Shown here piece after piece: positions 28,016 to 36,708 of a DNA stretch of 64,000 nucleotides. This stretch comes from Desertimonas flava. Its GTDB lineage: Bacteria; Actinomycetota; Acidimicrobiia; Acidimicrobiales; Ilumatobacteraceae. The notes beneath the pieces are model-generated. The model made no database searches and was not told where the DNA came from. It worked only from the letters and a program-made list of their open reading frames with translations. Each line of letters opens with the position of its first letter. Positions within the stretch are counted from its first letter, which is position 1. The translations under genes and the position numbers were made by a program. Location of the stretch: positions 1 to 64,000 of the forward strand of contig NZ_QKYK01000011.1 in NCBI RefSeq assembly GCF_003426815.1, in the 5' to 3' direction.

Positions 28016-31000
28016 ATGCTCGACTTGAACCAACTCGAAGACGTCGTCTGGTCGGTCGCCGACGGGCGGGCGACCGACGACGAGATCGCGTTGCTGCACG
28101 CCGACAAGGCGGCATCACTGCGAACGATCGACCGGCTCATCGCCGAGGCCGAGGAAGACCTCGAGGCGGTCCGTTCACTCCCCGGCGAGGAACGTGATCA
28201 GGTGGTCGCCGACTTCAACGAGATGCTCGAGAGCCTCCACTCGACGGCGGCCCGGCTGCGCCCGCCGCCCCCGGTCGTCCACGTGCCGTCACCGCCCGAG
28301 CTCGAGGACGAGCCGGTCGTGGTGGGCGAGGTGGAACTGCAGGCCTCCTGGATCGGCGGCCAAGTCGTGGCCTGGGCCGGCGGCCGAGGCACACCGACCG
28401 AGGACAACGAGCAGCTCGCCGCCCGCCTGGAATCGATCGGCGGACCCCCGCTCGGCTGGGAGGTCCATCCGGGCGTCACCCTCCCCGGCGGGCAGCGCGC
28501 CGAGTCGGTCGCCATCCCCCTGTCCGCGGCGTTGGGCTGGCTGGTCGCCGTCGGCAGCACCGAGACGCCCGAGGGCGTGGGGCTCAGCGTTCGCTGGCTC
28601 GGCCGGGTGGCCGTCGAGGCCGTCCGGCTCGTCGCCAGGGGGGCCATCGTGCCCACCCTCCGGGTCGGGCGCCGCGGCGCCGACGGCACCGTCGCTGCGT
28701 CGGTCCACTGGACGCCGGCACTCCTCGACAACGCCCTGATCGACGCCCTCGCCGCGGCGATGCCGGGCACCGTCGTCCCCGCCGACGGCGGCAACGGCAA
28801 CGGCGTGCGCCGGTCAGTGGTCATCGACGTCATCACCACTGCCGTCGAGACGATCGTCGGCACGAGCGTCGAGCGCATGGACCTGCCGCCGGCCCCGGAC
28901 TCCGCCCTCACCGCCGACGACCTGCAGGCCGCCGTGATCGCCCGCATGGACGGCACGCCGTTCCGGGCCCACGCCACGCTGGCATCCGATCTGTCCCAGC
29001 AGCTCGCCCGCTGGTCCCGCGTGCTCACCGACCCCAAGCGGCCCCGACTGGTACTGCAGCTCGCCGCTCCCGACCACGGCGGGGTGTGGATGCTGTCGGT
29101 CCTCGCCCCCCTGGGCCACCGCGGCCTGCTCCGCCTCGACGAGGCGACGCGCATCGAGCGTCACAACGGTCCCGTCACCAACGAGTGGAAGCGCCTCGGC
29201 GACATGCTGCCCGAGCGCCAGCGCGCCGCCCTCACCCGCGGCGGCCAGGTGGCCCTCAGCCAGGACGAGGCGTGGCGCTTCATGACCGACGGCGGCCCGG
29301 TGCTGGCCGGCATCGGATTCGACGTGCGTGTGCCCGCCCTGTCGCGCCGCAAGGCCAAGCCCTCGCTCCGCCTCTTCACCGAAGCGGTGTCGGGTTCGGT
29401 CGTCGGCGCCCACCAGCTCAGCAACGTGTCCTGGACGGCCCTGTTCGACGACGTCGAGCTGACATCGGCCGAGATCCGCGTGCTCGCCAAGCAGGCCCGG
29501 CCCCTCGTGCAGTCGCACGGCCGCTGGGTCGAGGTCGATCGCGTCGACCTCGAGGCGGCGGCGGCGGCACTCGCCGAACGGGAGTCGATCACCCAGCTGT
29601 CGGGGGCCGAGATCCTCCGCCACAGCATCGGCATCGACGGCTCAGGGCTCGCCGGTGGGGTGGTCGTCGAGGGCGACGGTTGGGCCAGCGACATCGTGCG
29701 CCGGGCGACCGAGACCTCCCTGGCCCCGGTCGAGGCGCCCGACGGCTTCGTCGGCACGCTGCGCTCGTACCAGGCCGAGGCCGTCGGCTGGATCGGCTTC
29801 CTCGAGGCGGCCGGACTCGGTGGGTGCCTCGCCCTCGACATGGGTCTCGGCAAGACGCCCACCGTCCTCGCCCACCTCGCCCGCACGGCCGCCGACGCCA
29901 AGGCGCTCGTCATCGCCCCCGCCGCAGTCGTCGGCAACTGGGCCGCCGAGGCGGCGAAGTTCGTCCCCGGCCGGCGGGTGATGGTGCACCACGGCGCGTC
30001 CCGGTCGACCGCCGAGGAGTTCGCCGCGGCCGCCGCCGACGCCGACATCGTCATCACGACGTACGCCACCGCCGTGCGTGACGTCGAGACGTTGGCCCGG
30101 ACCGAGTGGCACAGCCTCGTGCTCGACGAGGCCCAGGCGATCAAGAACGCCACCAGCGAGACTGCGCAGCAACTGCGTCGCCTCGCCGCCCACACCAAGC
30201 TGGCCCTCACCGGCACGCCGATCGAGAACGGCCTCGGCGACCTGTGGGCGATCCTCGATTTCACCAACCCCGGTCTCGTCGGCAGCCGGCCGGCCTTCAT
30301 CGCCCAGATGTCCGGCGACGGCGAGACCGCCCTGCGGGCGCTCAACGGCATCTTGCTGTTCCGCCGCACGAAGGCCGAGCCCGAGGTCGCCGCCGAGCTG
30401 CCGGACAAGATCGACGAGCTCGACCACTGTTCGATGACCGCCGAGCAGATCGGTCTCTACCAGGCGGTGCTCGACGAGCTGGTGCAGAACGTCGAGAGCG
30501 ACACGTCGGGCGAGCCCAAGCAGGGCGCCATCCTCGCCGCCATCACCGCCCTCAAGCAGATCTGCAACCACCCCGCCGCGTACCGCGACGACGGCCAGCC
30601 GCTGGCGGGCCGCTCGGGCAAGCTGGCCCGGCTCGAGGAGCTGGTCGAGTCGGTGTTCGAGTCCGGCGAGCGGATCCTGATCTTCACGCACTTCGCGTCG
30701 TGGGGCCGGCGCCTCGCCGACCATCTCACCGAGGTCACCGGCGTGCCGATCTCGTGCTACGACGGCAGCCTCAGCCGCACGGCGCGCGATCGCCTCGTCA
30801 GCGAGTTCCAGACCGGCGAGGGCCCCGGCGCCCTCGTCCTGTCCCTGAAGGCGGGTGGCACCGGGCTCAACCTCACGGCGGCGAACCACGTGGTGCTGTA
30901 CGACCGATGGTGGAACCCGGCCGTCGAGGACCAGGCTCGCGACCGGGCGTGGCGCATCGGCCAGGGCCGCACGGTGATCTCGCACCGGTTGGTGTGCCCC

Positions 31001-31162
31001 GGCACCATCGACGAACGGGTCGAGGAAGTGGTCGCCGGCAAGCGGCACATCGCCAACCTCGTCCTGCCCAAGTCCAGTTCCCTCGCCGACCTCGAGCCCG
31101 ATCAGCTGCGCATGGCGCTCGGGCTGCAGGCCGATGAGTTGATCGTGGAGGATGACCAATGA
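28016..31162 (+). CDS. SNF2-family DEAD/DEAH-like helicase
   Basis: This 1,048-residue SWI2/SNF2-type ATPase translocates on double-stranded DNA. The N-terminal 550 residues are a bacterial-specific region with a predicted SNF2-associated domain (PALSRRKAKPSLRL onwards). The motor carries motif I DMGLGKTPT (about 608), motif II DEAQ (about 703), LTGTPIENGLGDLW, and the C-terminal SLKAGGTGLNLTAANHV, YDRWWNPAVEDQARDR and RIGQ. ATG 28016 follows GAGG; an upstream GTG at 27899 is not needed. Bacterial members act in DNA repair or transcription recycling; no partner nuclease is adjacent. Confidence 0.9.
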   Translation: MLDLNQLEDVVWSVADGRATDDEIALLHADKAASLRTIDRLIAEAEEDLEAVRSLPGEERDQVVADFNEMLESLHSTAARLRPPPPVVHVPSPPELEDEPVVVGEVELQASWIGGQVVAWAGGRGTPTEDNEQLAARLESIGGPPLGWEVHPGVTLPGGQRAESVAIPLSAALGWLVAVGSTETPEGVGLSVRWLGRVAVEAVRLVARGAIVPTLRVGRRGADGTVAASVHWTPALLDNALIDALAAAMPGTVVPADGGNGNGVRRSVVIDVITTAVETIVGTSVERMDLPPAPDSALTADDLQAAVIARMDGTPFRAHATLASDLSQQLARWSRVLTDPKRPRLVLQLAAPDHGGVWMLSVLAPLGHRGLLRLDEATRIERHNGPVTNEWKRLGDMLPERQRAALTRGGQVALSQDEAWRFMTDGGPVLAGIGFDVRVPALSRRKAKPSLRLFTEAVSGSVVGAHQLSNVSWTALFDDVELTSAEIRVLAKQARPLVQSHGRWVEVDRVDLEAAAAALAERESITQLSGAEILRHSIGIDGSGLAGGVVVEGDGWASDIVRRATETSLAPVEAPDGFVGTLRSYQAEAVGWIGFLEAAGLGGCLALDMGLGKTPTVLAHLARTAADAKALVIAPAAVVGNWAAEAAKFVPGRRVMVHHGASRSTAEEFAAAAADADIVITTYATAVRDVETLARTEWHSLVLDEAQAIKNATSETAQQLRRLAAHTKLALTGTPIENGLGDLWAILDFTNPGLVGSRPAFIAQMSGDGETALRALNGILLFRRTKAEPEVAAELPDKIDELDHCSMTAEQIGLYQAVLDELVQNVESDTSGEPKQGAILAAITALKQICNHPAAYRDDGQPLAGRSGKLARLEELVESVFESGERILIFTHFASWGRRLADHLTEVTGVPISCYDGSLSRTARDRLVSEFQTGEGPGALVLSLKAGGTGLNLTAANHVVLYDRWWNPAVEDQARDRAWRIGQGRTVISHRLVCPGTIDERVEEVVAGKRHIANLVLPKSSSLADLEPDQLRMALGLQADELIVEDDQ

Positions 31163-31201
31163 ACGAGCGAAGCGAGAGAACCTTCGACACGTCGCCGAAG
31201 G

Positions 31202-31267
31202 CTCACAGGTGCCCCTTGAGCCGATGCCGGTCCGCCATCCCCGCTGGAACAGGGGGGCACCTGTGAG
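31202..31267. repeat. Inverted repeat with 14-bp arms overlapping a start codon
   Basis: CTCACAGGTGCCCC (31202-31215) and GGGGCACCTGTGAG (31254-31267) are exact complements around 38 bases. The right arm contains the GTG start at 31263. The preceding sequence AACGAGCGAAGCGAG (31162-31176) and a CCTTCG/CGAAGG hairpin make this 110-bp spacer look like a mobile palindromic element. Confidence 0.55.
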
Positions 31268-31529
31268 TCGCAATGATTCGCGGCGACGGCGTGGCCGGCG
31301 GGCCCAGCGCTCGACGGCGGTCGACATCTGGCGCGCGCCGGCGCCCATGCCCGAGCTCGAACCGCTGATCACGCCGCCGGTGCCGAGCGCTCTGCTGCGC
31401 TCGCTCGGCCTGCCTCCGCTGCCCGATGCCGTCGGGGCGCAGCACCATTTCGCCACCGTGGTCGACCGGGCGTCGGTCATCGCGTCGGCGCTGGCCCTCA
31501 GCGCCGACCTCATCGAGCACCCCGACTGA
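31263..31529 (+). CDS. Hypothetical basic protein after the helicase
   Basis: This 88-residue frame starts at GTG (MSRNDSRRRRGRRAQ) and contains VDIWRAPAPMPELEPLITPP and ALLRSLGLPPLPDAVGAQHH, a composition more protein-like than its shadows. An alternative ATG at 31152 overlaps the helicase end and would translate the palindromic spacer. I do not recognise the family. It is likely co-transcribed with the helicase. Confidence 0.5.
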   Translation: MSRNDSRRRRGRRAQRSTAVDIWRAPAPMPELEPLITPPVPSALLRSLGLPPLPDAVGAQHHFATVVDRASVIASALALSADLIEHPD

Positions 31530-31542
31530 GCACCCATCGCCG

Positions 31543-32637
31543 TCAGGCGAAGTGGACCGCGGCAATCGGTGGGAGGTCGTTGGTGACGTTGGTGAAGTGA
31601 TCGCCGGCGTCGTCGCTCACCCACAGCGACCCGCTGGTGGACCCGAGGACGAGGCGCTCCCCCGTCTCGTCGACGTCGAGCCCGTGCCGATACACGAGGT
31701 GGTAGCCGTGCTGCTGGGGCAGCCCGTCACAGAGCGTCTCGAACGTCTGGCCGCCGTCGGTGGTTCGGGTCACGACCATCCGGCCGTCGACGGGCACGCG
31801 CACCTCGTCGCTCTGCGACGGGACGAACCAGGCGGTGCCGGGATCGCTCGGATGGGCGGCCACGGCGAACCCGAACGTCGACGGGTCGACGTCGACGATC
31901 TCGGTCCAGTTGGCCCCGCCGTCGGTGGAACGGAACATGCCGCTGTGGTGTTGGGTCCACATCGCCGCCGGCTCGTCACGGCACCGGACGACCCGGTGCG
32001 GGTCCTGGATGTACGGGTTCTCGGCCTGGTCGGGAGGCATGAAGCCGGCCTTGAGCCCCGAGCCGACCTGCCACGTGACGCCGCGGTCGTGCGTGATCCA
32101 CACGCCGCCGCACGAGATGCCGACGACGAGCGTGTCGGCGTCGGAGGGATCGACCGACACGGAGTGGATGCCGGGGCTGTCGTAGCCGCCGCCGAACCAC
32201 TGCGGCCGTGACGGGTCGTCCCACAGCGAACGCACCAGCTCCCACGACTCCCCGCGGTCCTCGCTGCGGAACAGACCGCCGGGGATGGTGCCGCACCACA
32301 GCGCGTCGGTGTCGTCGTCGTGGCCGGCGGCCAGCGTCCAGATCAACGACGTCGACCACACGACGTCGTCGCCACGGACGGGGTCGACGTCGGCGGCGTC
32401 GACGGGGCGGGGTGGGTAGGTGGGCGGCGACGACTCGACGAACGTCGCCCCGCCGTCGTCGGAGTAGTGCGTCTTGCAACCGAAGTGCCCGTGGTCGACG
32501 GCGACGTGGAGCCGTCCGTCGCGGCGGTCGTGCAACACGTTGGTGACCGGCACGCCGAGGAACCCGACGAGTTCGAGCTCGCCCTGGCGGTGGCGGAACA
32601 GCCCCTTGCGGGTGCCGATGAAGATGTCGTTGTTCAT
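31543..32637 (-). CDS. BNR/sialidase-like beta-propeller protein
   Basis: This 364-residue propeller has repeated Asp-box-like signatures: YSDDGGATF, FRSEDRGESW, ITHDRGVTW, FRSTDGGANW, TRTTDGGQTF and VSDDAGDHF. There is no signal peptide (MNNDIFIGTRKGLFRH), so it is probably cytoplasmic, unlike true secreted sialidases, and no sialidase arginine triad is evident. It is the last gene after padR-GNAT and the MoaD-like gene, with GGGGGAG before its ATG. Its role is unknown; such Asp-box propellers are often annotated exo-alpha-sialidase without evidence. Confidence 0.75.
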   Translation of the reverse strand: MNNDIFIGTRKGLFRHRQGELELVGFLGVPVTNVLHDRRDGRLHVAVDHGHFGCKTHYSDDGGATFVESSPPTYPPRPVDAADVDPVRGDDVVWSTSLIWTLAAGHDDDTDALWCGTIPGGLFRSEDRGESWELVRSLWDDPSRPQWFGGGYDSPGIHSVSVDPSDADTLVVGISCGGVWITHDRGVTWQVGSGLKAGFMPPDQAENPYIQDPHRVVRCRDEPAAMWTQHHSGMFRSTDGGANWTEIVDVDPSTFGFAVAAHPSDPGTAWFVPSQSDEVRVPVDGRMVVTRTTDGGQTFETLCDGLPQQHGYHLVYRHGLDVDETGERLVLGSTSGSLWVSDDAGDHFTNVTNDLPPIAAVHFA

Positions 32638-32665
32638 GGGATCTCCCCCCGGTGTGGTGCGGGCG

Positions 32666-32947
32666 TCAGCCGCCCGACAGTGCTTGGAAGACGTGGACGG
32701 TGGTGCCGTCGGGGACCGCGGTGGACAGCGCGTCGCGGTGGGGCACCTGGTCGTTGGCGATGAAGACCGTGACGTGGCGGCGCAGCGCTCCGGCGTCGTC
32801 GAGGACGTAGGTTCGCACGGCGGGCCGGCGGGCGAAGTACTCGTCGAGCACGCGCTGCAACGTCGGCGGTTCCCGACCGGCCGCGATCTCCTCGTCGGGA
32901 CAGTCGACGTGGCGACGGAACGCCTTGGCGAAGGTGACGGCGATCAT
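32666..32947 (-). CDS. MoaD/ThiS-like sulfur-carrier or ubiquitin-like protein
   Basis: This 93-residue protein has a beta-grasp pattern (MIAVTFAKAFRRHVDC, TLQRVLDEYFARRP, VFIANDQVPHRDALS) and ends in HVFQALSGG. The terminal Gly-Gly is what E1-like enzymes adenylate in MoaD, ThiS and CysO. No moeB/thiF-like or target-pathway gene is adjacent, so the carrier's destination is open. The ATG overlaps the padR-GNAT stop as ATGA. Confidence 0.75.
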   Translation of the reverse strand: MIAVTFAKAFRRHVDCPDEEIAAGREPPTLQRVLDEYFARRPAVRTYVLDDAGALRRHVTVFIANDQVPHRDALSTAVPDGTTVHVFQALSGG

Positions 32948-34029
32948 CGACGTGGACGTCCTCTCCCCGTGCGGCCGAGCGAGCCCTCGGCGACGTACTC
33001 CATCAGCAGCCCGTCGTGGAACGACCCGTCGGCGCCCTGCTCGTAGGCGTGCATCACGCCCACCTCGCGGAATCCCGCCTTGCGGTAGCACGCGATCGCC
33101 GCGGCGTTGTCGGCGGCCGGATCGATGACCACTCGGTGATGGCCCCGATCGCCCACGAGGTGAGCCAGCAGCGTGCGCACGGTGTCGGTGCCGAGCCCGG
33201 TGCCGTGCCGCCCCGCATCGACGAAGATGTCGATGCCGGCGTGGCGGTACTGCGGATCCTCCTCCTCGGCCCACTGGACGAAGCCGGCCACCGCGCCGTC
33301 CCGATCGACGACGGCATAGCCGTGCACCCCGGGGTCGTCCGGCCACGCCGGCGACGGCTCACCCCAGACCCGAATGATCTCGGGTTGCCGGTGGATCTCG
33401 CGCAGCCGCTGCACGCCCTCGTCGTCGAGGTCGGAGACCGGGACGAGCGTGACGAGGCTGCCGTCGAGAGGATGATCGACGACGAACGGTCGGCGGGCTT
33501 CGGGGTCGTCGAGCAGGTCGGCGAGCTCGTCGAGGCGGGCGATCATGTCGCGGAAGTAGCGGTCGCCCCAGTTGGCGACGAGCCACGCCCATCCCAGTTG
33601 CTCGTGGTTGGGGTCGAGCGAGCCGAGCACGACGTCGAGCTCGTCGAGCGCGTGACGGACCCGGTCCCGCTCGGTGGCCACGTCGACGGCCAGGCGCTGG
33701 GGGCCGACGAGGTGCCCGACCACGAGGCGCAGCGCGAGGTGGCTCTTGAACACCGTGGCGGCGAGAGGGTCGTCGGCGAGCCAGCGGCGCAGTTCGTCCC
33801 GTCCGGAGTCGGTGAGGGCGAAGCGTCGGGACTCCCTGGCGCCGCGGGTCGTGTCGGTGGAATCGACGAGCCCGGCCGATGCCAGCCGGTCGAGCTCGGT
33901 GTAGAGCTGGCTCATCGCCGGGGCGTTGAAGAAGAACCGCAGGGTGCGGTCGGCCCGCTGCTTGAGCTCGTAGCCGGTGGCCTCACCGAACGCCAACAGC
34001 ACGAGCGCGGCGTAGGCGGTACGACCCAT
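32944..34029 (-). CDS. PadR-type regulator fused to a GNAT acetyltransferase
   Basis: Residues 1 to about 175 are a PadR repressor: winged helix (AYAALVLLAFGEATGYELKQ, YTELDRLASAGLVDS) and C-terminal dimer helices. Residues about 185-361 are a GNAT domain resembling aminoglycoside-type acetyltransferases (REIHRQPEIIRVWGEP, GRHGTGLGTDTVRTLLAHLV, NAAAIACYRKAGFREVGV). The start at 34029 lies 7 bases after a TACAAT -10 hexamer, suggesting a leaderless message; an ATG at 34038 is less likely because it lies inside the -10. It is divergent from an ABC-2 exporter, which it may repress. The acetyl acceptor could be the exporter's substrate. Confidence 0.85.
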   Translation of the reverse strand: MGRTAYAALVLLAFGEATGYELKQRADRTLRFFFNAPAMSQLYTELDRLASAGLVDSTDTTRGARESRRFALTDSGRDELRRWLADDPLAATVFKSHLALRLVVGHLVGPQRLAVDVATERDRVRHALDELDVVLGSLDPNHEQLGWAWLVANWGDRYFRDMIARLDELADLLDDPEARRPFVVDHPLDGSLVTLVPVSDLDDEGVQRLREIHRQPEIIRVWGEPSPAWPDDPGVHGYAVVDRDGAVAGFVQWAEEEDPQYRHAGIDIFVDAGRHGTGLGTDTVRTLLAHLVGDRGHHRVVIDPAADNAAAIACYRKAGFREVGVMHAYEQGADGSFHDGLLMEYVAEGSLGRTGRGRPRR

Positions 34030-34036
34030 GCAGCGC

Positions 34037-34055
34037 ATTGTATTCCAATTTGGAA
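34037..34055 (-). promoter_or_regulatory. Palindromic operator within the padR-GNAT promoter
   Basis: TTCCAATTTGGAA (34043-34055) is a perfect palindrome around a central T. It abuts TACAAT on the minus strand (34037-34042), the probable -10 of padR-GNAT, and so lies in the spacer of that promoter. The probable function is autorepression, and possibly control of the divergent ABC genes. Confidence 0.6.
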
Positions 34056-34118
34056 CATGTCGGGGCCGCGGCAAACCTGATCGCGGTCGGTCGCCGGCCG
34101 CCGTTAGGGTCGCCGTTC

Positions 34119-35051
34119 GTGGACGACCGGGGACTGATGGTCGAGGCCCGCGGGCTCGTGAAGCGGTTCGGGGACTTCACCGCGGTCGACGGCATCGACG
34201 TCGAGGTACGGCGCGGCGAGGCGTTCGGCTTCCTCGGACCGAACGGGGCAGGCAAGTCGTCGACGATGCGGATGATCGGGTGCACCTCGCCGGCCAGCGG
34301 GGGCACGTTGCGAATCCTCGGGCTCGACGCAGCCACCCACGGCCAGCAGATCCGGGCCCGCCTCGGCGTCGTCCCCCAGGCCGATCAGCTCGACAACGAG
34401 CTGACGGTGGAGGAAAACCTCGTCGTCTACGGGCGCTACTTCGACCTGCCGCGCAAGGAGTGCCGTCGTCGCGCCGCCGAGTTGCTCGAGTTCGTCCAGC
34501 TCAGCGAGCGGGCGACGAGCAAGGTGGAACCACTGTCGGGGGGTATGAAACGACGGGTCACGATCGCTCGCAGCCTCGTCAACGAACCCGACCTGTTGCT
34601 GCTCGACGAACCCACGACGGGACTCGATCCGCAGGCGCGGCACGTGCTGTGGGACCGCCTGTACCGGCTCAAGCAGCAGGGCGTCACGCTCGTGCTCACC
34701 ACCCATTACATGGACGAGGCCGAGCAGTTGTGCGATCGCCTCGTGGTGATGGACAAGGGACGCATCGTCGCCGAGGGATCGCCCCGCGAGCTGATCGAGT
34801 CCCACTCCACCCGTGAGGTCCTCGAGCTGCGCTTCCCGGCCGGGACCAACGACGAGCGGGCGCCGCATGTCGCCGGCATCGGGGACCGGCACGAGGTGCT
34901 GCCCGATCGTGTGCTGGTCTACGCCGACGACGGGGAGAAGGCCCTCGCCATGGTGCACGACCGGGGCGTGGTGCCCGAGAGTGCACTGGTGCGCCGCTCG
35001 AGTCTCGAAGACGTGTTCTTGCGCCTCACCGGGCGCTCGCTGGTGGACTGA
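34119..35051 (+). CDS. ABC-2 type exporter ATPase (DrrA/NodI-like)
   Basis: This 310-residue ATPase shows Walker A GPNGAGKSS, signature LSGGMKRRVTIARSL and Walker B LLLLDEPTTGLDPQ, with the C-terminal extension typical of the DrrA/NodI group that pairs with ABC-2 permeases to expel drugs or lipids. GTG 34119 lies 8 bases after TAGGGT (34105-34110) and fits a leaderless start; ATG 34137 (MVEARGLVKRFG) is the conventional alternative. Two permease genes follow in tight order. Confidence 0.88.
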   Translation: MDDRGLMVEARGLVKRFGDFTAVDGIDVEVRRGEAFGFLGPNGAGKSSTMRMIGCTSPASGGTLRILGLDAATHGQQIRARLGVVPQADQLDNELTVEENLVVYGRYFDLPRKECRRRAAELLEFVQLSERATSKVEPLSGGMKRRVTIARSLVNEPDLLLLDEPTTGLDPQARHVLWDRLYRLKQQGVTLVLTTHYMDEAEQLCDRLVVMDKGRIVAEGSPRELIESHSTREVLELRFPAGTNDERAPHVAGIGDRHEVLPDRVLVYADDGEKALAMVHDRGVVPESALVRRSSLEDVFLRLTGRSLVD

Positions 35052-35058
35052 GCCGGCC

Positions 35059-35844
35059 GTGTCCACCCCAGCCGCGCTGCGCGTGTGGGAGAGCGGCTTC
35101 GCCGTGTATCGCCGCATCTGGCGCGCCAACCTGCTCAGCTCGCTGGTGCAACCGTTCCTCTACCTGCTCGGCATGGGCGTCGGTGTCGGGGCCCTCGTCG
35201 ACGACCGAGCGGGCTCGACCGAGCTGCTGGGCGGGACGAGCTACCTCGGGTTCCTCGCCCCGTCGTTGATCGCCGTCACGGCGATGATGGTGCTCGCCCA
35301 GGAGGCGATGTGGCCGGTGATGGACGGCTTCATGTGGTCCAACGCCTATCGCTCGATGTACGCCACGCCGCTCGAGCCGGGCCAGATCGCCGCGGGCGTC
35401 GCGCTCTGGCAAGCGACCCGGGGCGCGCTCGCCTGCGGCGGCGTCGCGGTCGCTCTGGTGTTGTTCGACGACACGCGGTCGTGGGGCCTCCTGTCCGCCG
35501 TCGTCTTCGGCGTGTTGACCGGTCTCGCAGTGGCCTTGCCGATCACTGCCTGGTCCGCATCGCGCGAAGCCGGCGACCAGTCGTTCCCCGCGATCATGCG
35601 GTTCGGCATCATGCCGATGTTCCTGTTCGGCGGCGCGTTCTACCCCATCGATCAGCTCCCCGACTGGTTGCAGTGGGTCGCCCGCGTCACGCCGCTCTAC
35701 CACGGCGTCGAGCTGTGCCGCGGTTCCGTGCTCGGCACCCTCGAGGCCGGACCGGCGCTCGCCCACTCCGCCGTGCTCGTGTCCTTCGCCGCGATCGGCC
35801 ACGTCGTCGCGCGGCGCGTCTTCGCCAGGAGGCTCGCCACATGA
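35059..35844 (+). CDS. ABC-2 type permease, subunit 1
   Basis: This 261-residue integral membrane protein starts at GTG, 7 bp after the ATPase stop. It has about six helices and the ABC-2 signature region (FGGAFYPIDQLPDWLQWVAR, TPLYHGVELCRG). It would form a heterodimeric channel with the next gene product. Confidence 0.85.
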   Translation: MSTPAALRVWESGFAVYRRIWRANLLSSLVQPFLYLLGMGVGVGALVDDRAGSTELLGGTSYLGFLAPSLIAVTAMMVLAQEAMWPVMDGFMWSNAYRSMYATPLEPGQIAAGVALWQATRGALACGGVAVALVLFDDTRSWGLLSAVVFGVLTGLAVALPITAWSASREAGDQSFPAIMRFGIMPMFLFGGAFYPIDQLPDWLQWVARVTPLYHGVELCRGSVLGTLEAGPALAHSAVLVSFAAIGHVVARRVFARRLAT

Positions 35845-36656
35845 GCGCCGTCGCCCGCGTCGCGCCGGGTCTGCGAATCGTTCCCCCGGCCCTGCTGCGC
35901 GCCCGCCGGCCACACCGGATGATCGAGCGCAGCCTCCACGTCGTCCGGCGTAGCCCCCTCATCTACGTCACAGGCTTCTTCGAGCCGCTCTTCTATCTGC
36001 TGTCGATCCGTATCGGCTTCACCGAGCTCGTCGGCGACATCGACGTCGCCGGCCGGTCCGTCGGCTACGCGGCGTTCGTCGCGCCGGCGCTGATGGCCTC
36101 GTCGGCGATGAACGGTGCCGTCTACGACTCGACGATGAACATCTTCTTCAAGCTGCGTCACGCCAAGCTCTATGACGCCGTCCTGGCCACGCCGATGACG
36201 CCCGACGACGTGGCGCTCGGCGAGATCGCCTTCGCCGTGCTCCGCGGCTTCCTCTACTCCGTCGCGTTCCTGGTCACGATGTGGGCGATGGGCATGGTCG
36301 GTTCGCCGCTGGTGCTGCTGGCGCTGCCGGTGTGCCTGCTCATCGGCTTCGCCTTCGCCGCCATCGGCATGGCGTGCACCACCTACATGCGCTCGTGGGC
36401 CGACTTCGAGTACGTCAGCGCGATCACGTTGCCGCTCTTCCTGTTCTCGGCGACGTTCTACCCGGTGTCGTCCTACGGCGAGTGGGGCTGGGTGCTCCAA
36501 CTCAGCCCGCTGTACCACGGTGTCGCCCTCGTGCGTTCGCTGAACCTCGGCCACCTCGAGTGGTCGATGCTCGGTCACGTCGGCGTCCTCCTCGGACTCG
36601 CCGTGATCGGCGTCACCGTCGCCTCCCGGCGCGTGGCCAGTCTGCTCTTGACGTGA
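35841..36656 (+). CDS. ABC-2 type permease, subunit 2
   Basis: This 271-residue permease overlaps subunit 1 as ATGA. It has the matching ABC-2 region FSATFYPVSSYGEWGWVLQL and SPLYHGVALVR. The two permeases are clearly related, which points to an old duplication. The transcript ends at the hairpin beginning at 36658. Confidence 0.85.
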   Translation: MSAVARVAPGLRIVPPALLRARRPHRMIERSLHVVRRSPLIYVTGFFEPLFYLLSIRIGFTELVGDIDVAGRSVGYAAFVAPALMASSAMNGAVYDSTMNIFFKLRHAKLYDAVLATPMTPDDVALGEIAFAVLRGFLYSVAFLVTMWAMGMVGSPLVLLALPVCLLIGFAFAAIGMACTTYMRSWADFEYVSAITLPLFLFSATFYPVSSYGEWGWVLQLSPLYHGVALVRSLNLGHLEWSMLGHVGVLLGLAVIGVTVASRRVASLLLT

Positions 36657-36657
36657 C

Positions 36658-36692
36658 GTGACGGTTGGTGCCGGCCGGGCACCAACCGTCAC
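36658..36692. terminator. Perfect 15-bp hairpin between convergent units
   Basis: GTGACGGTTGGTGCC (36658-36672) pairs with GGCACCAACCGTCAC (36678-36692) around GGCCG. It lies between the exporter operon and the SRPBCC operon and can serve both strands. No T-tract follows. Confidence 0.75.
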
Positions 36693-36708
36693 GCTGCGGT
36701 GGGGCCGG

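Noticed and set aside
31152-31262. Start at 31152 for the small gene after the helicase
   Set aside because: It would overlap the helicase end and translate a palindromic spacer; kept only as an alternative.
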